Shown piece after piece: positions 8,856 through 17,344 of a DNA stretch of 64,000 nucleotides. The DNA is from Gilvimarinus japonicus. Lineage in GTDB: Bacteria > Pseudomonadota > Gammaproteobacteria > Pseudomonadales > Cellvibrionaceae. The stretch's first letter is position 1, and the number at the start of each line of letters is the position of its first letter. The stretch lies in assembly GCF_042847215.1 (NCBI RefSeq), contig NZ_AP031500.1:2790001-2854000 (forward strand), written 5' to 3'. Position numbers and translations under genes: made by a program. The notes beneath the pieces were generated by a model. The model did not search any database. It saw nothing but the letters and a program-made list of their open reading frames with translations, and was not told the origin of the DNA.

Positions 8856-9473
8856 CTACGCGCGACGAGTTAACATACCGGCGCTTTCGATAAAGGCAAT
8901 CACCTCGGCCACACCCGATTCATCTTTTAAATTGGTAAACAAAAAGGGCTTATCGCCGCGCATTTTTTTCGCATCGCGATCCATCACCCCAAGATCGGCG
9001 CCCACCAATGGCGCCAAATCGGTTTTGTTGATAATTAATAAATCCGATTTCGTAATACCTGGCCCGCCTTTGCGGGGAATCTTATCCCCGGCCGAAACAT
9101 CAATCACGTAAAGGGTTAAATCCGACAGCTCGGGGCTAAAAGTCGCGGCTAAGTTATCGCCACCGCTTTCAATTAAAATCACATCCAACCCCGCGTGGCG
9201 ATCTTGCAGTTCGGCCACAGCGGATAGATTCATCGAGGCGTCCTCACGAATCGCGGTGTGCGGGCAACCGCCTGTCTCAACGCCGATAATACGGTCGTCG
9301 GCCAGCGCCTCATGGCGCTGCAAAAACTCGGCGTCTTCGCGGGTGTAAATATCGTTGGTGATCACCGCGATGTTGTAGACATCCTTTAAGTGGGCACATA
9401 GGGTTTTGACTAAGGCGGTTTTACCCGAGCCAACGGGGCCGCCAATACCTAAACGTAGTGCTGGTTTGTTCAT
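8856..9473 (-). CDS. ureG: urease accessory GTPase UreG
   Basis: A 205-residue SIMIBI-class GTPase that couples GTP hydrolysis to nickel delivery to urease. The P-loop is GPVGSGKTA (12-20). GVETGGCPHTAIREDAS holds the nickel-binding CPH motif, IESGGDNLAATFSPEL the switch region, and NKTDLA the guanine-specificity motif. The ATG at 9473 has AGAGGAAG at good spacing. An upstream in-frame extension to 9545 would run into ureF and is not used. It is the last maturation gene of the operon. Confidence 0.97.
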   Translation of the reverse strand: MNKPALRLGIGGPVGSGKTALVKTLCAHLKDVYNIAVITNDIYTREDAEFLQRHEALADDRIIGVETGGCPHTAIREDASMNLSAVAELQDRHAGLDVILIESGGDNLAATFSPELSDLTLYVIDVSAGDKIPRKGGPGITKSDLLIINKTDLAPLVGADLGVMDRDAKKMRGDKPFLFTNLKDESGVAEVIAFIESAGMLTRRA

Positions 9474-9489
9474 ACGGTTTAACTTCCTC

Positions 9490-10158
9490 TTATGATCGAA
9501 ACAGACGAGTGTATTGCCGCTCGTGTAAACACGAGGCCATGGCAAGGCCCGGTAAACTCAGGCCCAACTCGTCGTCGGTTAATGTTTTAGCCCGCTCACA
9601 CACCTCATCCACCGCCGGCATTAATGCCACCAGTAATTGCTGCGCGCGGGTTTGGCCTAGCGGCACAATTTTAGTGGCGGCGGCCACTTGGTTCTCGAGC
9701 CAGCTCCAGACAAAACCCCGAGCTAGCTCATCCACACTCACCTGCCACTTAACACCGGCCAGGGCAAACAAGGTTACGTAGCTGGGTGAGCTGTTAAAGT
9801 TTGAGCGCGCCGCCTGCGAGATATCGAGTGATTCAAGCAAACGCCCGAGCGCCAAACCCAATTGTTCATCCTCAAGCAGTAACTCTTGGGTCTCACGACA
9901 GGCCAGGACAAAGTCGTTCCAATCATTGACCTGTGCTAAATCATCGGCTTGCCACGCGTTATACACCCGACGCAAAACCGGTACATCAAGCTGCCCCAGG
10001 CTGTGGGTCATCACTTGCTCGATCCAGTCTTGCAGCGCCGGCTCGCTGCCGGCCCAGCCGCTATCGATGGCGTACTCCAGCCCTTGCGAATACGCATAAG
10101 CGCCTACCGGTAGCGCCGGGCTCACCAAGTGCATTAAGTGCAGCAGCGAGCCGGACAT
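9490..10158 (-). CDS. ureF: urease accessory protein UreF
   Basis: A 222-residue all-alpha protein that sits on the UreD-urease complex and regulates UreG GTPase activity. The N-terminal block LLHLMHLVSPALPVGAYAYSQGLE is characteristic (SPxLPxGAFxYSxGLE in the family), as is the C-terminal RLFRS. Its ATG overlaps the ureE stop as TGATG, so translation is probably coupled. Length is normal. Confidence 0.96.
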   Translation of the reverse strand: MSGSLLHLMHLVSPALPVGAYAYSQGLEYAIDSGWAGSEPALQDWIEQVMTHSLGQLDVPVLRRVYNAWQADDLAQVNDWNDFVLACRETQELLLEDEQLGLALGRLLESLDISQAARSNFNSSPSYVTLFALAGVKWQVSVDELARGFVWSWLENQVAAATKIVPLGQTRAQQLLVALMPAVDEVCERAKTLTDDELGLSLPGLAMASCLHERQYTRLFRS

Positions 10159-10676
10159 CAGTGACTGTGCTCCACGTGATGATCGTGGCTATTAGAATGG
10201 GCGTGGGAATGACTGTGACCATGAGCGTGAGAATGTGCATGACCGTGGCTTTTGCCGTGATAGGCGCCGTTTTCGGGTTGAAAGGGCTGCTTCTCAAAGT
10301 TAACCGCGAGGCCCAAACCCTCGACCATTAAATCTAAGACATGATCGTGCTGATAACGTAAAAAACCGGCGCCAATTTGTAGCGGCATATGGCGATTGCC
10401 CAAATGGTATGCCGCCCGTGTCAGCGCTAAGGCATCATCGCTGGTTACTTGGCTGACCGGCTCCAGTGCGGCAATCACGCGAACCTGTTGGCCATCGCTA
10501 CACTCCAGCACCTCGCCATCGAGCAACACATGGCCGCGCTCGATAAACCACCCCAGCGGCTTGCCGCAACGGGTGGTCGTGCGATAGCGGCTTTTTTGCC
10601 GCTGCTCGAAAGTGGCTTCTACTTCCAACACAGCCCCGGGGGCTGCCTCGGGTTTAACGCTAAAGGCTTCTAACAT
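10158..10676 (-). CDS. ureE: urease nickel metallochaperone UreE
   Basis: A 172-residue protein. The N-terminal half has the peptide-binding beta domain and the second half the metal-binding domain, with GNRHMPLQIG containing the conserved GNRH His. The last 35 residues hold a long His-rich tail, HGKSHGHAHSHAHGHSH and onward, with about 15 His. Such tails store or buffer nickel. It delivers nickel to UreG and urease. Its stop codon overlaps the ureF start. Confidence 0.96.
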   Translation of the reverse strand: MLEAFSVKPEAAPGAVLEVEATFEQRQKSRYRTTTRCGKPLGWFIERGHVLLDGEVLECSDGQQVRVIAALEPVSQVTSDDALALTRAAYHLGNRHMPLQIGAGFLRYQHDHVLDLMVEGLGLAVNFEKQPFQPENGAYHGKSHGHAHSHAHGHSHSHAHSNSHDHHVEHSH

Positions 10677-10686
10677 AACAACTCAC

Positions 10687-12390
10687 TTAAAACAGGCTAT
10701 AGCGCTGCGCCAACGGCAGCTCGGTGGCGGGCTCGCAGGTCAGTAACTGGCCATCGGCACGCACTTCGTAGGTTTGTGGGTCGACTTCCATATGGGGCTG
10801 GTAGTCGTTTAGGCGCATATCGGCTTTGGTTACCGAGCGACAATTTTTAACGGCCACCAGGCGCCTCTCTAATTCAAACGAGCCGGCAATACCGGCCTCT
10901 AACGCCGCCTGGCTGACAAAGCTAACGCTGGTGCCGGTGCAGGCGCGGCCGTAAGCACCAAACATGGGCCGGTAATGCACGGGTTGCGGTGTCGGGATAG
11001 ACGCGTTCGGGTCGCCCATCGGAGCCGCAGCAATAGCGCCGCCTTTGATAATCAACGCGGGCTTAATGCCAAAAAACGCCGGCTTCCACATGACTAAGTC
11101 GGCCAGTTTACCCACCTCGACCGAGCCCACCTCGTGCGAGATACCGTGCGCCACCGCGGGGTTAATGGTGTATTTTGCAATGTAGCGCTTAGCTCGCAAG
11201 TTATCGGCGCTGCTGGTTTCGCCCGGCAATGCGCCGCGTTGCACGCGCATTTTGTGCGCCGTCTGCCACGTGCGGCTTACCACCTCGCCCACCCGGCCCA
11301 TGGCTTGCGAGTCGGAGCTGATCATCGAAAACGCGCCTAAGTCGTGCAAAATATCTTCGGCGGCAATGGTCTCTTTACGAATACGCGAGTCGGCAAAGGC
11401 CACGTCCTCGGGAATGTTCGGGTCAAGGTGGTGGCACACCATCAACATGTCCAAATGCTCGTCGATGGTATTCACCGTGTAGGGCCGGGTCGGGTTAGTG
11501 GACGACGGTAAGACGTTATCCAATCCGCAGGCTTTAATAATGTCGGGGGCGTGCCCCCCGCCGGCGCCCTCGGTGTGATACGTGTGAATCGTGCGACCGG
11601 CAAACGCGGCAATGGTGTCCTCAACAAAACCGGATTCATTCAGCGTGTCGGTGTGAATCGCCACTTGCACGTCGTATTTTTCGGCCACGCTCAGGCAATT
11701 ATCAATGCTCGCGGGCGTGGTGCCCCAATCTTCGTGGAGCTTTAAACCCAACGCGCCGGCCTGTAACTGTTCTTCCAGGGCGATCGGTAAACTGGCGTTA
11801 CCCTTACCGAGTAAACCAATGTTCATCGGAAAGCTTTCCACCGCTTGCAGCATTTTACCGATGTGCCAGGGGCCAGGGGTACAAGTAGTCGCTTTAGTAC
11901 CCGTCGCCGGGCCGGTGCCGCCGCCAATCATGGTGGTAACACCACTCATCAGCGCTTCTTCGATTTGCTGCGGGCAAATAAAATGGATATGAGCATCAAT
12001 ACCGCCTGCGGTTAAAATCTGGCCTTCGCCGGCAATAATTTCTGTGCCGGGGCCAATGACGATATCCACCTCGGACTGCACATCCGGGTTACCGGCTTTA
12101 CCAATAGCGCTAATACGGCCATCGTTAATCGCGACATCGGCTTTTACCACGCCCCAATAGTCCAGAATTAAGGCGTTGGTAATGACGGTGTCGGGGGTGT
12201 CAAAGCAGCTGGCTTGCGATTGGCCCATGCCATCGCGAATCACTTTACCGCCGCCAAACTTTACCTCTTCGCCGTAGCGGGTGTAGTCGCGCTCGACCTC
12301 GAGCCACAACTCGGTATCCCCTAAGCGAACTTTATCCCCAGTGGTGGGGCCGAACATATCGGCGTACGCGCGCCTGTCTATTGTCGCCAT
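10687..12390 (-). CDS. ureC: urease alpha subunit UreC
   Basis: A 567-residue catalytic subunit that hydrolyses urea to ammonia and carbamate in the cytoplasm. All metal and catalytic residues are visible with standard numbering: His134 and His136 (DAHIHF), carbamylated Lys217 (LGLKLHED), His246, His272, flap Cys319-His320 (MVCHHLD) and Asp360 (MISSDSQ). Length equals the family standard. It lies one base after ureB. Confidence 0.99.
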   Translation of the reverse strand: MATIDRRAYADMFGPTTGDKVRLGDTELWLEVERDYTRYGEEVKFGGGKVIRDGMGQSQASCFDTPDTVITNALILDYWGVVKADVAINDGRISAIGKAGNPDVQSEVDIVIGPGTEIIAGEGQILTAGGIDAHIHFICPQQIEEALMSGVTTMIGGGTGPATGTKATTCTPGPWHIGKMLQAVESFPMNIGLLGKGNASLPIALEEQLQAGALGLKLHEDWGTTPASIDNCLSVAEKYDVQVAIHTDTLNESGFVEDTIAAFAGRTIHTYHTEGAGGGHAPDIIKACGLDNVLPSSTNPTRPYTVNTIDEHLDMLMVCHHLDPNIPEDVAFADSRIRKETIAAEDILHDLGAFSMISSDSQAMGRVGEVVSRTWQTAHKMRVQRGALPGETSSADNLRAKRYIAKYTINPAVAHGISHEVGSVEVGKLADLVMWKPAFFGIKPALIIKGGAIAAAPMGDPNASIPTPQPVHYRPMFGAYGRACTGTSVSFVSQAALEAGIAGSFELERRLVAVKNCRSVTKADMRLNDYQPHMEVDPQTYEVRADGQLLTCEPATELPLAQRYSLF

Positions 12391-12391
12391 C

Positions 12392-12697
12392 TTATAGCTC
12401 CCCCATTACATCGCCACGAAACCCGTATACTGTGCGAGCACCCTCTAGTGCGACTAACTCCACCTCGCGAGTTTGGCCTGGCTCAAAACGCACAGCCGTG
12501 CCAGCGGCAATGTTTAAGCGAAACCCGCGGGCTTTATCTCGCTCAAAGTTAAGTGCGGCGTTAGTCTCGTAAAAATGATAATGCGAGCCCACTTGTATGG
12601 GGCGATCGCCGCTGTTGGAAATACTTAAGGTCACCGTCTCGCGGCCTGGGTTTAGCTCGATTTCACCAGGCAAAATGTCGTACTCTCCGGGAATCAT
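12392..12697 (-). CDS. ureB: urease beta subunit UreB
   Basis: A 101-residue beta-sandwich subunit that packs on UreC in the (UreABC)3 complex. MIPGEYDILPGEIELNPGR, GDRPIQVGSHYHFYETN and GTAVRFEPGQ are classic blocks. A GGAGGC ribosome site precedes the ATG. The gene lies between ureA and ureC with minimal spacing. Confidence 0.98.
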   Translation of the reverse strand: MIPGEYDILPGEIELNPGRETVTLSISNSGDRPIQVGSHYHFYETNAALNFERDKARGFRLNIAAGTAVRFEPGQTREVELVALEGARTVYGFRGDVMGEL

Positions 12698-12705
12698 AGC
12701 GCCTC

Positions 12706-13008
12706 CTAAACGATCGGGTTGTGAACGGTGACAAGCTTAGTACCGTCGGGGAAGGTCGCCTCGACTTGCACCTCATGCACCATCTCGGGGATACCATCCA
12801 TGACATCTTCGCGGCGCAAAATCTGGCGCCCGTAATCCATCAGCTCGGCGACGGTTTTGCCGTCGCGCGCGCCCTCCATTATTTCGGCGCTGATAAACGC
12901 AACCGACTCTGGGTAGTTGAGTTTAACGCCGCGATTTTTGCGCCGCTCGGCAAGTAGCGCCGCGGTAAACAGCAACAGTTTATCTTTGTCTCTGGGCGAT
13001 AGTTCCAC
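12706..13008 (-). CDS. ureA: urease gamma subunit UreA
   Basis: A 100-residue subunit starting MELSPRDKDKLLLFTAALLA, with RRKNRGVKLNYPESVAFI, the GMDR-like segment and the terminal VHNPIV typical of UreA. AGGAGAG lies upstream of the ATG. It is the first structural gene after ureD. Confidence 0.98.
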   Translation of the reverse strand: MELSPRDKDKLLLFTAALLAERRKNRGVKLNYPESVAFISAEIMEGARDGKTVAELMDYGRQILRREDVMDGIPEMVHEVQVEATFPDGTKLVTVHNPIV

Positions 13009-13071
13009 AGCTCTCTCCTATCGATATATTGATTACCGGGCGCAGCAACGTCACCCATTAAACGCTTATAC

Positions 13072-14004
13072 TTAGGTATTCCAGATACGCGGCTCTAACG
13101 CTTCACAACCCAACATAATCGGGCGCAGCGATTGCCAAATGGCAATAAAACCAAACCGGCATTCTGCGGCACTTGCGCCTAAGTAGCGGGCGATGAATAA
13201 CTGTTTCTTTTGCGTTAAGCCCCATTTAGCATCGGGCCAGCGCTCATGTAACGTTTCGAGTAACAGATCAACCTGATCGCGATTGAGGGTTACGCTGGCC
13301 ACGAGCGTGCCAAAACTTCCCGCCCCCTTTAGCCCCCAAGGTGCCTGCATAATCGGGTCGCGGCCATCAATGCGGTTGCGCTCAATCAAGACCGGCCGGT
13401 GATCAACGCTAACCTGTAATATCTGCTCCACGCGCCCTTCGGTAAAACGCTCCTGACTCGCGGGCCGGCCCAGACAGACGATGTCCCACAGACAAAACTT
13501 GGCATCCGCTGTCGCATCAACGCGAGTGTTCAGCCTCGCATTCGCACCGTTAAAAACAATTGTTTCCTGTGGCAACCACTCGCACACAGAGCCTGCGTCG
13601 AGCATCAAACGGACACTTTGGGTTTGTGTGGTCGCGGCATCGCTGTGGCGTAAACCATTGACTGTATAAATTTTGCCGGCCGACGGGGTGGTTAATAAGC
13701 CGTGCGCACCAGCTGCCGCACGCAGCGAGATCGTCAGCTCATCGCCCACCACCAAGCCACCCGGCGGGTGCAGCAAGTAAACATGAGCGCAGCCATTGGC
13801 TTCGGGGTAAAACAGCCGCTGAATGCGCAACGGACCTTTGTGCCGCGCACGCATCAATGCGGTGCGCCCGGCCCGTTGGGCCAGCTCAATATCGATAGAC
13901 GCACACCATTGGCGCGCCACTTGGGGCAAAGGACTCGGCGCTATCGCGTCATCCGCGGCTAACTCTAGCTCGGATAACCCAGCAGCACTGGTTGAATGGG
14001 GCAC
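13072..14004 (-). CDS. ureD: urease accessory protein UreD
   Basis: A 310-residue scaffold protein that binds urease apoprotein and forms a nickel tunnel with UreF and UreG. Typical blocks are HLLHPPGG-like VYLLHPPGGLVVGDEL, TTPSAGKIY, LPQETIVFNGA and LWDIVCLGRPAS. The start is a GTG with a modest AGAGAG site. It is the first gene of the operon; the promoter should lie in the 430 bp before it, which is shared with divergent ppnN. Confidence 0.95.
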   Translation of the reverse strand: MPHSTSAAGLSELELAADDAIAPSPLPQVARQWCASIDIELAQRAGRTALMRARHKGPLRIQRLFYPEANGCAHVYLLHPPGGLVVGDELTISLRAAAGAHGLLTTPSAGKIYTVNGLRHSDAATTQTQSVRLMLDAGSVCEWLPQETIVFNGANARLNTRVDATADAKFCLWDIVCLGRPASQERFTEGRVEQILQVSVDHRPVLIERNRIDGRDPIMQAPWGLKGAGSFGTLVASVTLNRDQVDLLLETLHERWPDAKWGLTQKKQLFIARYLGASAAECRFGFIAIWQSLRPIMLGCEALEPRIWNT

Positions 14005-14436
14005 AGGTTGTCGCTCTCTTTGGTGGCCGCGCTTAAGGGCCTTTATCGTCTCGTTAGCCGGATCTACAGATCAAGATCTATGCCAATCAAAATAGCCGCG
14101 CAGGCCCTAAGGTGCGGCGCCCGCCCCAACGGAGCGCACCAAAACAGACCACATAAAATATCAACGCCCAATGTCGCACCATATCTGTGCGTTCGAGTGA
14201 TTCGTGGACGGCTTACCACGCAGTTGAGGAGTTACTGGCATAGGTTAAGTGACCGATAAGCCGGTAAAAAAACACCGCGGTTAGCGGCTAGAGGCAACAG
14301 GACGCCCCTTCACAGCCCTGTGGGTACTCACACCCAAGCCCGCAAAACTGCGTTACACTTAAACTTAAGAGAAAGGGCCCGAAAGCCCGATGTTTTAGCT
14401 ACCGCCCCCATTGGCGACAGGAAGGATAGAGACTCA
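14005..14436. promoter_or_regulatory. divergent ureD/ppnN intergenic region
   Basis: A 432-bp gene-free stretch that must hold the urease promoter (minus strand) and the ppnN promoter (plus strand). I see no convincing -35/-10 pair, no NtrC-type sigma-54 site and no riboswitch fold. Open frames here are short and lack ribosome sites. Confidence 0.5.
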
Positions 14437-15867
14437 ATGCCCCACAATCAGCCGTACCAACACGCCCACCACGAGGCGGGCCACTACGACACCACCGACG
14501 CCATTATCTCCCCCCACGAGCAACTCAACATTCTCTCTAAAACCGAGGCCGCCAAGTTGCTGGACGTTAGCCAAAGCGGGCTCTACAAGCTGTTTCGCAG
14601 CTGCTCGCTGGCGGTACTCAACTGCGGTAACTCGCTGGACGACGGTAAAGAACTACTGGAGCGCTACCCCGACTTTGATATTAAAGTCATTCAGGAAGAG
14701 CGCGGTATTAAGTTGGATGTAAAAGGTGCCCCATCCAGCGCGTTTGTCGATGGCAAAATGATTCGCGGCATTAGTGAACACTTATTTGTCGTGCTACGCG
14801 ATGTGATTTTTGCCAGTGGTGACAGCCGCTTGGCCGACACGCAACAGTCGATCAACGAAGGCGATGCGCTGTCCCCCGAGGCCACCACCGATGCGGTTTT
14901 TCATATGCTGCGCAATGCGGACATTATTCGCCCCAATGTCGACCCCAATATCGTAGTTTGCTGGGGCGGACACTCCATTAGTATGGGTGAGTACGATTAC
15001 ACCAAAAAAGTTGGCTACCAGATGGGCCTACGCGGTTTGGATATTTGCACCGGCTGCGGCCCGGGCGCCATGAAAGGCCCTATGAAAGGAGCGACTATTG
15101 GCCACGCCAAACAACGCTTGGGCCTGCGCCGCTACATCGGCATTACCGAGCCCGGTATTATTGCCGCCGAAGCCCCCAACCCTATCGTTAACGAACTGGC
15201 GATTATGCCCGATATCGAAAAACGGCTTGAGGCATTTGTCCGCGCCGGCCACGGTATTGTCGTGTTCCCCGGGGGCGCTGGCACCGCCGAAGAAATTCTC
15301 TACCTGTTGGGTATATTGTTACACCCCGATAACGCCACACTACCCTTCCCGCTGGTATTTACCGGACCGAGCTCAAGCGCGGCTTACTTTCATCAAATCG
15401 ACGAATTTATTGCCACCACGCTGGGCGCCGAGGCGCAGTCACGCTATAAAATCATCATCGACGATCCCGAAGCCGTCGCCCGCACTATGGTCGATGGCAT
15501 TGCCGAGGTACGGGCCTTTCGTAAAAGCACCGACGACGCCTACTACTTTAACTGGCAGTTAAAAATCGCCCCGCTGTTTCAGCAACCATTTGCACCCACC
15601 CACGCCAATATGAGTGCTCTGGCACTGCACCAGAACCAAGAGCCTCACACCTTGGCCGCTAATTTGCGACGGGCGTTTTCCGGTATTGTCGCGGGCAACG
15701 TTAAAGACGAGGGCATACGCGCCATCGAGAAGCACGGTTTATTTGAAATTTGCGGTGAATCCGCCATCATGCAGCCGGTTGATGATCTGCTGCAGGCTTT
15801 TCAAGAGCAAGGCCGTATGAAACTGCCCGGTAGCACCTATAAACCCTGCTACCGCATCACCCGGTAA
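14437..15867 (+). CDS. ppnN: nucleotide 5'-monophosphate nucleosidase PpnN (YgdH, LOG family)
   Basis: A 476-residue cytoplasmic enzyme that cleaves purine and pyrimidine nucleoside monophosphates into base and ribose 5-phosphate; in E. coli it is stimulated by (p)ppGpp. The LOG motif PGGAGTAEE lies at 278-286. LYKLFRSCSLAVLNCG, SAFVDGKMIRGISEHLF and the C-terminal RRAFSGIVAGNVKDEGIRAIE match the PpnN-type N- and C-terminal domains. The ATG at 14437 follows AGGAAGGA; upstream in-frame sequence has no family counterpart. In E. coli this gene lies a few genes from csrB, and here the CsrB-like RNA follows it directly. The relA gene at 58-60 kb would make its effector. Confidence 0.93.
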   Translation: MPHNQPYQHAHHEAGHYDTTDAIISPHEQLNILSKTEAAKLLDVSQSGLYKLFRSCSLAVLNCGNSLDDGKELLERYPDFDIKVIQEERGIKLDVKGAPSSAFVDGKMIRGISEHLFVVLRDVIFASGDSRLADTQQSINEGDALSPEATTDAVFHMLRNADIIRPNVDPNIVVCWGGHSISMGEYDYTKKVGYQMGLRGLDICTGCGPGAMKGPMKGATIGHAKQRLGLRRYIGITEPGIIAAEAPNPIVNELAIMPDIEKRLEAFVRAGHGIVVFPGGAGTAEEILYLLGILLHPDNATLPFPLVFTGPSSSAAYFHQIDEFIATTLGAEAQSRYKIIIDDPEAVARTMVDGIAEVRAFRKSTDDAYYFNWQLKIAPLFQQPFAPTHANMSALALHQNQEPHTLAANLRRAFSGIVAGNVKDEGIRAIEKHGLFEICGESAIMQPVDDLLQAFQEQGRMKLPGSTYKPCYRITR

Positions 15868-15918
15868 CAAAATTGTCATCCAATTAACACCCGTTTGTAA
15901 CGAAGGCATCACACACGC

Positions 15919-15936
15919 TGTACGACATGTCTCACA
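15919..15936 (+). promoter_or_regulatory. GacA/UvrY-type upstream activating box
   Basis: TGTACGACATGTCTCACA matches the inverted repeat TGTAAG-N6-CTTACA recognised by GacA/UvrY response regulators, with one mismatch in each arm. Its centre lies about 64 bp before the inferred sRNA start, the distance seen at rsmY/rsmZ-type promoters. A GATACT at 15981-15986 could be the -10 element. Assignment is by consensus comparison only. Confidence 0.65.
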
Positions 15937-15991
15937 AAAACTCGTGCTAATGGCGACTATCTCCACATAGCGGTTTTAGGGATACTACGCT

Positions 15992-16398
15992 TACAGGGAC
16001 GTTACATGGATGACTAAGGGGCCAGGACGGTTCACAGGATGTACCCAACCACAGGATGTGGTTGCGCCAAAAAGGACGCGCGCAGGATGCAAGCGCAAAG
16101 GACACTCGCAGGACGCTCACTCTTAGGACGAGAGATTAGCAGGACGCTAAACAAGGAGATAAGCATAACCGCCAAGGAGTGGCCACGGAAGAATCAAACA
16201 ACAACAGGTAAGACGACAAGGAGAAGTCGCTCGGCACAAGGGAGCCGAATACTAAGAATTCCACGACAGGGGTTTGAAGGACGAACCGGCAGGACGCCAC
16301 CGGGGACAAACATTACGCAAAGGAAGTACCCAGTCTACACGGATGAGCACAGACATTAATCGCACAAGGGGTCCACGCCAAGTGGGCCTTTTTTTTAT
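15992..16398 (+). ncRNA. csrB: CsrB-like CsrA-sequestering small RNA
   Basis: A roughly 400-nt region without a credible gene in which the GGA trinucleotide occurs about 22 times, mostly as AGGACG, CAGGATG or AAGGA. Many GGA motifs sit in small hairpin loops: AACCACA-GGA-TGTGGTT (16047-16063), TTAGC-AGGAC-GCTAA (16136-16150) and GGC-AGGAC-GCC (16288-16298). This is the hallmark of CsrB/RsmY/RsmZ RNAs, which bind many CsrA/RsmA dimers and relieve translational repression. The 3' end is set by a U-rich terminator and the 5' side by a GacA-type box. The exact start is inferred from a possible -10. The location beside ppnN agrees with the csrB neighbourhood in enterobacteria. Confidence 0.88.
16370..16396 (+). 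terminator. intrinsic terminator of the CsrB-like RNA
   Basis: GGTCCAC/GTGGGCC forms a 7-bp stem with one U-G pair and a 5-base loop (GCCAA), followed by eight T. Confidence 0.9.
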
Positions 16399-16653
16399 TT
16401 CTAGACTCATAAAAGCCACCGCGCAGCCACACCAAGAGAGTAACTTCTGGGCCTGAGGCCTCTCACCCAACATCCACACTAACGTCCGCTGGTGCCAAAG
16501 CCGACCCGCGAGCCAAGCTCAAAATCACCGCAAGGTTCGTTAGAGTGCGAAACGAGGCAACCTACTAAATCGATAAAATTGCCAACAACCCTAAAAGTGG
16601 TCACCCGACGAGTACCCGATGGCTTTATTGCAACGCCTGCTATAGCGAGTACT

Positions 16654-17313
16654 CTAAGGAGCGTTTCGTTCAGACGGGTCTTTTTTAAAGTCCCGAACTA
16701 GCTCATGGGGGTCCGCCTTAGCCCGGTGCGCTGTTGTAGCCTGCCCCCACCAGATTAGCTGGTGGAATGTTCGGCCAAAGTAATCAAACCAAGAGGCCTC
16801 GCTCTCTGCGTTTTGCGGCAACCCATTATCAGCGAAGACTTCTTGCGCTTTGGGCACATGAATCATTGCCGATACGGGCAGGCAGCCTAACTCCGAAAGA
16901 AAGGTCCGCATCGCAACAGCCGCGCGCATACCACCCCACTGACCAGCCGAGTAAGTAACAATGGCACTGGGCTTGTAAGAGAACAACGAGCTGCCAAAAT
17001 GGTTTAGCAAGTTAGCTAACGCCGGGCTCATTAAATGATTGTATTCCGGGCTGATCATAATAAACCCGTCAGCGGAGGCTATTTTATCGGCCAGTTCATT
17101 AAGCGCACCGGGGGCTCTACCGGCGGCGTAGGCAAAGTGAGGTTTAAACACCGGCTCTAGCGGGTAATCCAACGCGTCAATCAGTTCCACCTCATGCTCG
17201 CCATAACGGTCCGCCAAACATTTTAAGCAGGCCTTGGCCACCCGCTCGCCCAAGCGGGCGGGCCTTGGCGGTGTACTATCGCGAACCGTACCCAAAAATA
17301 CTAAAAACTTCAT
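16654..17313 (-). CDS. NADPH-dependent FMN reductase-family protein
   Basis: A 219-residue flavodoxin-fold protein. The N-terminal FLGTVRDSTPPRPARLGERV provides the FMN phosphate loop, and SPEYNH (88-93) is the signature of the FMN_red family that includes azoreductases and chromate reductases. The GGAG before the ATG at 17313 supports the start. The 250 bp between its stop and the sRNA terminator hold nothing recognisable. Physiological substrate is unknown, probably quinones or other electron acceptors. Confidence 0.85.
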   Translation of the reverse strand: MKFLVFLGTVRDSTPPRPARLGERVAKACLKCLADRYGEHEVELIDALDYPLEPVFKPHFAYAAGRAPGALNELADKIASADGFIMISPEYNHLMSPALANLLNHFGSSLFSYKPSAIVTYSAGQWGGMRAAVAMRTFLSELGCLPVSAMIHVPKAQEVFADNGLPQNAESEASWFDYFGRTFHQLIWWGQATTAHRAKADPHELVRDFKKDPSERNAP

Positions 17314-17344
17314 CTAGCAAACTCCATCCATACAACGCCTAGTG

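Noticed and set aside
16039..16359. 106-codon plus-strand frame over the sRNA
   Set aside because: Its composition is produced by the repeated AGGACG/CAGGATG motifs, it lacks a ribosome site, and the sRNA explains the sequence better.
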